Source: CAVZBW01 sp963773635 (lineage in GTDB: Bacteria; Actinomycetota; Acidimicrobiia; Acidimicrobiales; RAAP-2). From it: 64,000 nt of DNA. The position numbers and the translations under genes are program-made. The notes under the pieces were generated by a model. It was given only the letters and a program-made list of their open reading frames with translations. It was not told the DNA's origin and made no database searches. Of the stretch, positions 58,539 through 64,000 are shown one piece after another (position 1 is the stretch's first letter; each line of letters begins with the position of its first letter). The stretch covers positions 186,001 to 250,000 of the forward strand of contig CAVZBW010000005.1 in the NCBI GenBank assembly GCA_963773635.1, in the 5' to 3' direction.

Positions 58539-60488
58539 GTGCTGCAACGTCCGCCGACCGGCGCCATCCCCGACGCCCCCGGCTCGTACCAGTTTCTCGA
58601 CGCCGACGGCCGGGTCCTGTACGTAGGGAAGGCCAAGTCCCTGCGCCACCGCCTGCCGTCGTACTGGCAGGACCCCTCGGCCCTGCCCGCGCGGACCGCA
58701 CAAATGGTCACGCAGGCCGCACGGGTCGAGTGGGTCGTGGTCCAGACCGAGGTCGAGGCGCTCATGCTCGAGCACTCGCTGATCCAGCGCCACCAGCCCC
58801 GCTTCAACGTCCGGCTCAAGGACGACAAGAGCTACCCGTGGCTGGCCGTGACGGTGTCCGACGAGTGGCCCCGCCCTGCGGTGGTCCGGGGCCGGAAGCG
58901 CCGAGGGGTGCGCTACTTCGGCCCCTACGGGCATGTGCGAGCACTCCGGGAGACCCTGGACCTGCTGCTGCGCAGCTTCCCGATCCGGACCTGCTCGGAG
59001 GCCAAGTTCCGACGCCACGAGCGGCTCGGGCGGCCCTGCCTCCTCTTTGATATCGAGCGCTGCTCGGGGCCCTGCGTGGGGGCCGTGGACCACGAGCAGT
59101 ACTCCGTGATGGTCGAGGACCTCATGCGGTTCCTCGAGGGCGAGACCGCGCCGGTGATCCACCGCCTCGAGTCCGAGATGCAAGAGGCGGCCGACGCCCT
59201 CGAATTCGAGCGGGCCGCCCGCCTGCGGGACCGGTTGACCGCGGTGCGCAAAGCCGCCGAACGCCAGCAGATGGTGTCCGAGCGTCCGGAGAACCTCGAC
59301 GTGATCGGGATCGCCGACGATGAGCTCGAGGCCGCCGTCCAGGTCTTCCATGTCCGGCGTGGGCGGGTGGTCGGCAACAGCGGCTTCATCGCCGACAAGG
59401 TCGAGGACCTCACGCGCCCCCAGCTGATCGGCCGGATCATCGAGGAGCTCTTCTCTTCGGGGACCGAGGTGCCGAGGAGGGTGCTCGTGCCCGACGAGCC
59501 CGACTCCCCGGATCTGCTCGGCTCCTGGCTCTCGACGGTCAGGGGAGGGCCGGTGACGATCGCCGTACCCCAGAGGGGCCCGAAGAGGGCCCTGCAGGAG
59601 ATGGTCACCCACAACGCCGCCGAGTCCCTGTCGCGCCACCGGCTGCGCAGGGCCTCCGACCACAACAGCCGGTCCAAGGCGCTGACCGAGCTCCAGGCGG
59701 CGCTGGGGCTCCCGGAGGCGCCCCTGCGCATCGAGTGCTACGACATGAGCCATCTGCAGGGGACCGACTACGTCGGGTCGATGGTGGTCTTCGAGGACGC
59801 CATTGCGAAAGGGTCCGACTACCGCCATTTCCGGGTGCGCAGCGTGGCGGGCAACGACGACTATGCCGCGATGGAAGAGGTGCTCACCCGGCGGCTCACC
59901 GCTCTCGAGGCCGAGCGAGCGGACCCGGATCGGCTCTCGTCGACGGCCCGGGGCCGGCGTTTCGCCTACGCGCCACAGCTCCTGCTCCTCGACGGCGGCA
60001 AAGGCCAGCTCGGGGTCGGGATCCGGGTGCTGGACGACCTCGGACTCGCCGGCGAGATCCAGGTGGCTGCGCTCGCCAAGACCTTCGAGGAGGTCTTCGT
60101 CCCCGGCCGGGACGAGCCCATCCGACTGGCCCGCGGCTCGGAGGCGTTGTACCTGCTCCAGCGGCTCCGCGACGAGGCCCATCGCTTTGCGATCACCTTC
60201 CACCGCCAGCGCCGGGCGACCCGCATGACCAAGAGCGTCCTCGACGACGTGGACGGCCTCGGCCCGAAGCGTCGGAGCCGGCTGCTGCGCGAGGTGGGCA
60301 GCATCCGGGCCCTCCGGCAGCTCCCGGAGGAGGAGCTCGCCTCCTTGCCGTGGCTCCCCGAGTCGGTCGGGCGTGCCCTGTACGCCAAGCTCCACGGGAC
60401 CGGTGCCGGCACCGACGGCTCGGTTCGCCGCAGGGCGGCTCCCGTCGTGGTCGGCGTGGGAGCAGCCGAGCCGGGCGGCGGGCCATGA
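58539..60488 (+). CDS. uvrC: Excinuclease ABC subunit C
   Basis: It makes both incisions in nucleotide excision repair. 649 residues. The N-terminal GIY-YIG nuclease has PGSYQFLDADGRVLYVGKAKSL. A UVR motif (LEFERAARLRDRLTAVRKAAE) lies near residue 220, and the RNase H-like C-terminal nuclease has ECYDMSHLQGTDYVGSMV and LLLLDGGKGQL. Tandem HhH ends DDVDGLGPKRRSRLLREVGS. GTG 58539 is used. The frame is unbroken, unlike uvrB and uvrA 4-8 kb upstream. Its TGA overlaps rapZ (ATGA). Confidence 0.96.
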   Translation: MLQRPPTGAIPDAPGSYQFLDADGRVLYVGKAKSLRHRLPSYWQDPSALPARTAQMVTQAARVEWVVVQTEVEALMLEHSLIQRHQPRFNVRLKDDKSYPWLAVTVSDEWPRPAVVRGRKRRGVRYFGPYGHVRALRETLDLLLRSFPIRTCSEAKFRRHERLGRPCLLFDIERCSGPCVGAVDHEQYSVMVEDLMRFLEGETAPVIHRLESEMQEAADALEFERAARLRDRLTAVRKAAERQQMVSERPENLDVIGIADDELEAAVQVFHVRRGRVVGNSGFIADKVEDLTRPQLIGRIIEELFSSGTEVPRRVLVPDEPDSPDLLGSWLSTVRGGPVTIAVPQRGPKRALQEMVTHNAAESLSRHRLRRASDHNSRSKALTELQAALGLPEAPLRIECYDMSHLQGTDYVGSMVVFEDAIAKGSDYRHFRVRSVAGNDDYAAMEEVLTRRLTALEAERADPDRLSSTARGRRFAYAPQLLLLDGGKGQLGVGIRVLDDLGLAGEIQVAALAKTFEEVFVPGRDEPIRLARGSEALYLLQRLRDEAHRFAITFHRQRRATRMTKSVLDDVDGLGPKRRSRLLREVGSIRALRQLPEEELASLPWLPESVGRALYAKLHGTGAGTDGSVRRRAAPVVVGVGAAEPGGGP

Positions 60489-61339
60489 GCGAGTTCCTGG
60501 TGGTGGCGGGGATGTCGGGCGCCGGGCGCTCGACCGCGGCGGCGGCCCTGGAGGACCTCGGATGGTTCGTCATCGACAACCTCCCTCCGGCGCTCATCAC
60601 CAAGGTCGCAGAGCTCGTGACGAGGGGGGACTCCGAGCTCGAGCGGGTGGCGCTCGTCATGGGCCGGGGAGGAAGCGACCACTACGGCGACGTGACCCCG
60701 GCCCTCGAGGCGCTCGCCGCGCAACGCCACCGTGTGCGGGTGCTCTTCCTCACGGCGCCCGACGACGTCCTCGTCCGCCGGTTCGACGCCTCGCGGCGCC
60801 GGCACCCTCTGGCGAGCCGCGGTGTCGAGGAGTCCGTGGTGGAGGAGCGGGCCCTGCTCGAGCCGCTGCGTGCCCGGGCCGACATCACCCTCGAGACCGG
60901 CGATCTCAACGTCAACCAACTGCGAGCCCGGATCTTCGAGATGTTCGGCGAGGCCGACGCCGGCGAGCACATGCAGATATCGATCCTCTCCTTTGGGTTC
61001 AAGCATGGGGTCCCACTCGACGTCGACCTGCTGTTCGATTGCCGGTTCCTCGCCAATCCCCACTGGGAGGAGACGCTCCGGCCCATGAGCGGTCTCGACG
61101 GCCCCGTGGGAGAGTTCGTCCTCGCCCGCCCCGAGGCCGGCTCCTTCCTCGACAAGGTGGCAGACCTCCTGGTCGGGCTCATCCCGGCCTACGCCCGGGA
61201 GGGCAAGTCCTATCTGACCGTGGCGCTCGGGTGCACCGGCGGGCGCCACCGCTCGGTCGTCCTGACCGAGGAGCTGGCCGGGCGACTCGAGGGGTCCGGC
61301 ATCTCCACGGCGGTCTTCCACCGGGACATCGAGCGATGA
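60485..61339 (+). CDS. rapZ: RNase adapter / nucleotide-binding protein RapZ
   Basis: A 284-residue P-loop protein. Walker A is GMSGAGRSTAA (Arg instead of the usual Lys), then DNLPPALI. The conserved C-terminal half has ILSFGFKHGVPLDVDLLFDCRFL and ALGCTGGRHRSVVLTEELA. In enterics RapZ senses glucosamine-6-phosphate; in actinobacteria its role is less clear. ATG 60485 overlaps the uvrC stop, and its own stop overlaps yvcK, in the usual uvrC-rapZ-yvcK order. Confidence 0.94.
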   Translation: MSEFLVVAGMSGAGRSTAAAALEDLGWFVIDNLPPALITKVAELVTRGDSELERVALVMGRGGSDHYGDVTPALEALAAQRHRVRVLFLTAPDDVLVRRFDASRRRHPLASRGVEESVVEERALLEPLRARADITLETGDLNVNQLRARIFEMFGEADAGEHMQISILSFGFKHGVPLDVDLLFDCRFLANPHWEETLRPMSGLDGPVGEFVLARPEAGSFLDKVADLLVGLIPAYAREGKSYLTVALGCTGGRHRSVVLTEELAGRLEGSGISTAVFHRDIER

Positions 61340-62265
61340 CGCCCGTCGGGAACAAGGCGCCGGGCGTGGCCGGGCGGCTCGGACGGTCCGCGGAGGCCAC
61401 AGATCCCCAGGTGGTCGTGCTCGGTGGCGGTCATGGCGCGGCAGCGGCGCTCGGCGCCGTACGCCGCTACGCCGCTCAGGTCGCCGCGGTGGTCTCGGTG
61501 GCCGACGACGGCGGCTCGTCGGGACGGCTCCGCGAGGCCCTCGACGTCGTGGCGCTCGGGGACCTCCGCAAGTGCCTGGTGGCCCTGGCCGAGCCGGACT
61601 CCCTCCTGGCCGCCGCCTTCGAGCACCGCTTCGACGGTGGGGGCGACCTGTCGGGACACGCCCTGGGGAACCTGGTCCTGGCCGGGCTCTCGGAGGCTGC
61701 AGGTGACCTCGTGGCCGGCATCGACGCGGCGGCGTCCCTGGTCGGGGCCCGGGGTCGAGTCATCCCGGCGACCACCGAACGGGTGGTCCTGCGGGCACGG
61801 GCGGCCGGGGGGGAGGTCGCGGGACAGGTCGCGGTCTCCCGGGCGGGGCAGATCACCCAGGTGGGCCTCCTCCCCTGCGACGTCACGGCTCCTCCCGCCG
61901 CCGTCGACGTGATCCTGTCGGCCGACCAGGTGATCCTCGGTCCCGGCTCTCTGTACACGAGCATCCTGGCGGCGGCCATGGTGCCCTCGATCGCGGCCGC
62001 GCTGGGCAAGACCCGGGCCCAGAGGGTCTACGTCTGCAACCTGCGACCCCAGATCCCCGAGACCGAGGGTTACGACGTCGCCGCCCACGTGGCCGCCCTC
62101 CACGAGCACGGCGTGGAGGTGGATGTGGTCCTCTGCGACACCACCTGCGGGATGCCCCTCGGTCGCCTCGAGCTGCCGGTGGTCGATCGGCCGCTCTCCG
62201 GTCCCAACGGCCTGGTGCACGATCCGGCAAGATTGGCGCACGCACTCTCGGATCTGCTGATGTAG
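61336..62265 (+). CDS. yvcK: Gluconeogenesis/envelope factor YvcK (CofD-like)
   Basis: A 309-residue protein of the YvcK/CofD group, which binds UDP-GlcNAc-type ligands and supports envelope growth on gluconeogenic carbon. VVVLGGGHGAAAALGAV, VSVADDGGSSGRLRE and LSGHALGNLVLAGL are characteristic, with ILGPGSLYTSILAAAMV near 215. The ATG at 61336 overlaps the rapZ stop (ATGA). In relatives whiA follows; here gap starts 21 bp after the stop. Confidence 0.93.
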   Translation: MTPVGNKAPGVAGRLGRSAEATDPQVVVLGGGHGAAAALGAVRRYAAQVAAVVSVADDGGSSGRLREALDVVALGDLRKCLVALAEPDSLLAAAFEHRFDGGGDLSGHALGNLVLAGLSEAAGDLVAGIDAAASLVGARGRVIPATTERVVLRARAAGGEVAGQVAVSRAGQITQVGLLPCDVTAPPAAVDVILSADQVILGPGSLYTSILAAAMVPSIAAALGKTRAQRVYVCNLRPQIPETEGYDVAAHVAALHEHGVEVDVVLCDTTCGMPLGRLELPVVDRPLSGPNGLVHDPARLAHALSDLLM

Positions 62266-62286
62266 GCGGCGACCAGCGGGAGGGAC

Positions 62287-63306
62287 ATGGTTCGAGTAGG
62301 TATCAACGGCTTCGGGCGCATCGGGCGCAACTTCCTGCGGAGCGTCCTCGCCGGCGGGGCCGACGTCGAGGTGGTCGCCATCAACGACATCACCTCCGTC
62401 GAGATCAACGCCCATCTCCTGCGGTTCGACTCGACCCACGGACGCCTCAGCGAGCCGGTCAGCGTCGACGGGGACCAGCTGATCGTGGGCTCCCGTCCGA
62501 TCCGGGTCTTCGCCGAGCGGGAGCCGGCCAAGCTGCCCTGGGCCGAGCTCGGGGTGTCGGTGGTGATCGAGTCCACCGGTCGCTTCGCCACCCGGGAGGC
62601 GGCGGCGAGCCACCTCGAGGGCGGCGCCTCGAGGGTCATCATCACGGCGCCGGCCAAGGGGGTGGACGGGACGTTCGTGGTGGGCGTCAACGACGACGAG
62701 TTCGACCCTTCCCGCCACGTCGTGATCTCCAACGCCTCGTGCACGACCAATTGCTTCGTGCCCATGATCAAGGTGCTCGACGACGCCTTTGGGATCGTGT
62801 CGGGCCTCATGACGACCGTCCACGCGTACACCAACGACCAGAACCTCCTCGATCTGGCCCACCGGGACCCGCGACGGGCTCGCGCCGCGGCCCAGAACAT
62901 CATCCCGGCCTCCACGGGTGCCGCCCGGGCCACCGCCCTCGTGCTCACGTCCATGGAGGGAAGGCTCGACGGCACCGCGCTGCGGGTGCCGGTTCCGGAT
63001 GGATCCCTGACCGACGCGACGGTCGTGGTCAGGGGCTCGGCGAGCGTCGACGAGGTCAACGCGGCCTTCGCCAAGGCCGCCACCTGCGCCCCGCTCGACC
63101 GGGTGCTCGTCTACACCGAGGACCCTGTCGTGTCGTCGGACATCGTCGGCAGCCCCGCGTCGTGTACATTCGACGCCGGTTTGACCATGGTGCAGCCGAT
63201 CGACGAGGAGATGTCCCTGGTAAAGGTCCAGGGGTGGTACGACAACGAGTGGGGGTACTCGTGTCGGCTGGTCGATCTGGTCGGCGTCGTAGGGGGCGAA
63301 GCGTGA
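62287..63306 (+). CDS. gap: Glyceraldehyde-3-phosphate dehydrogenase, type I
   Basis: It converts glyceraldehyde-3-phosphate to 1,3-bisphosphoglycerate using NAD. 339 residues. The NAD motif is VGINGFGRIGRNFLRS. The catalytic Cys lies in SNASCTTNCFVPM. The His is in TVHAYTNDQ, and SWYDNEWGYS-like WYDNEWGYSCRLVDL ends the protein. ATG 62287 follows GGGAGG-type GGGAGGGAC just upstream. It is spaced 21 bp after yvcK and 20 bp before pgk, so glycolysis and envelope genes probably share a transcript. Confidence 0.96.
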   Translation: MVRVGINGFGRIGRNFLRSVLAGGADVEVVAINDITSVEINAHLLRFDSTHGRLSEPVSVDGDQLIVGSRPIRVFAEREPAKLPWAELGVSVVIESTGRFATREAAASHLEGGASRVIITAPAKGVDGTFVVGVNDDEFDPSRHVVISNASCTTNCFVPMIKVLDDAFGIVSGLMTTVHAYTNDQNLLDLAHRDPRRARAAAQNIIPASTGAARATALVLTSMEGRLDGTALRVPVPDGSLTDATVVVRGSASVDEVNAAFAKAATCAPLDRVLVYTEDPVVSSDIVGSPASCTFDAGLTMVQPIDEEMSLVKVQGWYDNEWGYSCRLVDLVGVVGGEA

Positions 63307-63325
63307 TACAGGAGGACTCGAGGCG

Positions 63326-64000
63326 GTGAGCGAAGCCGCCCGACCGAGGCTCTTGGCAGGGGTACCCCTGCTGGAGGACCTTCCAGACCTGGAGGGCCTG
63401 CGAGCCTTGGTTCGGGCGGATTTCAATGTTCCGCTCGAGGACACGCCCGAGGGCCGGCACGTCGTCGACGACTTTCGCATTCGCACGGCGCTCCCGACGC
63501 TCGAGTGGCTCCGGCGGCGGGGCGCGCAGGTGGCCGTCTGCTCCCATCTCGGCCGGCCGGCAGGGTGTCCCGATCCCCGATGGTCGATGGCGCCCGTGCG
63601 GGAGGTACTGGCACGGCTCTGCCCGGACTCCTCCCTCCTGGAGAACCTGCGCTTCGACCCGGGGGAGAAGGCCAACGACCCGGACTTCGTCGAGCGCCTC
63701 GTCGACGGATACGACGTGTACGTCAACGAGGCTTTCGGTGTGAGCCATCGCAGCCATGCCTCGGTCGTGGGCCCCCCTCGGACCCTCCCGAGCGCGGCCG
63801 GCCTCCGCCTGGCCCGCGAGGTCGAGGTGGTCGGCGGGCTCCTGGTGACGCCCAAGCGACCCTTCGTGGCCATCGTGGGCGGTGCAAAGGTGGCCGACAA
63901 GCTCGGCGTGCTGTCCGTCCTGGCGCAGCGGGTCGACGTGCTGGCGGTGGGCGGCGCGATGGCCTTCACCTTCCTTGCTGCTCTGGGCCACAACGTCGGC
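63326..64000 (+). CDS. pgk: Phosphoglycerate kinase, cut by the window end, unusually short N-domain
   Basis: The 225 visible residues from GTG 63326 (AGGAGG ten bases upstream) begin MSEAARPRLLAGV. VRADFNVPLED, SHLGRPAG, LLENLRFDPGEKANDP and VYVNEAFGVSHRSHAS are clear, then VAIVGGAKVADKLGVL. Between SHLGRPAG and LLENLRF there are only ~22 residues, where most PGKs have about 45-50; the segment holding the usual VxFxxDCVG stretch is missing. The frame is intact and the ends line up, so this looks like a lineage-specific deletion, not an error. It transfers phosphate to ADP. Confidence 0.9.
   Translation, partial: MSEAARPRLLAGVPLLEDLPDLEGLRALVRADFNVPLEDTPEGRHVVDDFRIRTALPTLEWLRRRGAQVAVCSHLGRPAGCPDPRWSMAPVREVLARLCPDSSLLENLRFDPGEKANDPDFVERLVDGYDVYVNEAFGVSHRSHASVVGPPRTLPSAAGLRLAREVEVVGGLLVTPKRPFVAIVGGAKVADKLGVLSVLAQRVDVLAVGGAMAFTFLAALGHNVG

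Overview
The window is a GC-rich, gene-dense bacterial chromosome segment, almost certainly actinobacterial and most likely from the class Acidimicrobiia or a relative. That placement rests on frequent GTG and TTG starts, on many stop/start overlaps of the ATGA, GTGA or TTGA type, on a PdtaR-type ANTAR response regulator next to polA, on an AftD-like arabinofuranosyltransferase, and on the uvrC-rapZ-yvcK-gap-pgk order. It is inferred from gene content; no marker-gene tree could be run. Coding density is high and no gap between genes exceeds 300 bp. One tRNA gene (tRNA-Leu, CAA) was found. No rRNA, CRISPR array, insertion sequence or phage was seen.

Layout. 1-6.5 kb: end of trpB with trpA; a convergent fatty-acid cluster (fabD, fabG, acpP, fabF) in which FabD carries an extra C-terminal lipoyl-like domain; a nitrilase-family amidohydrolase. 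6.6-15.7 kb: mltG, tRNA-Leu, a cNMP-binding/patatin protein, a convergent three-part MFS transporter-cNMP-patatin fusion, a CX5R phosphatase and an enolase-superfamily enzyme (menC-like). 15.7-21.2 kb: a small coiled-coil protein, the pdtaR-like regulator, polA and rpsA. 21.2-25.2 kb: a four-gene oligopeptide-type ABC transporter without a binding protein. 25.4-48.6 kb: a cell-surface glycan locus with several GT-C type membrane glycosyltransferases, a UDP-galactopyranose-mutase-like flavoprotein, a Wzx-like flippase, three paralogous polytopic membrane proteins of unknown function, a GT2 and a GT4 glycosyltransferase, and a 1556-residue AftD-like protein. 48.8-64 kb: methyltransferase, coaE, uvrB, uvrA, a secreted GH5 glycosidase, nadA, uvrC, rapZ, yvcK, gap and the start of pgk. 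whiA, expected between yvcK and gap, is absent.

The most striking structure is not a gene. Between about 50.15 and 54.05 kb, coaE, uvrB and uvrA are broken by more than twenty single-base frameshifts, yet the encoded protein sequence is otherwise intact. Nearly every shift can be read as a third codon position at which two synonymous bases were both written out (for example CC[C/G], GC[C/G], GA[T/C], CG[C/A]). The same signature occurs singly in the small gene at 15.7 kb, in polA, in the flippase, at the start of the first membrane paralogue and, as three doublets, in the apparent stop codon of rpsA. The simplest explanation is a consensus built from two closely related strains in which both alleles of a SNP were kept, so these genes should not be read as pseudogenes. 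Part of the proof is ambiguous, as stated in the findings.

Biologically, the window joins housekeeping repair and glycolysis genes to a large envelope-polymer locus. No complete new defence or mobile system was recognised. The most unusual proteins are the FabD fusion, the MFS-cNMP-patatin fusion and the three-member membrane family with four conserved cysteines.
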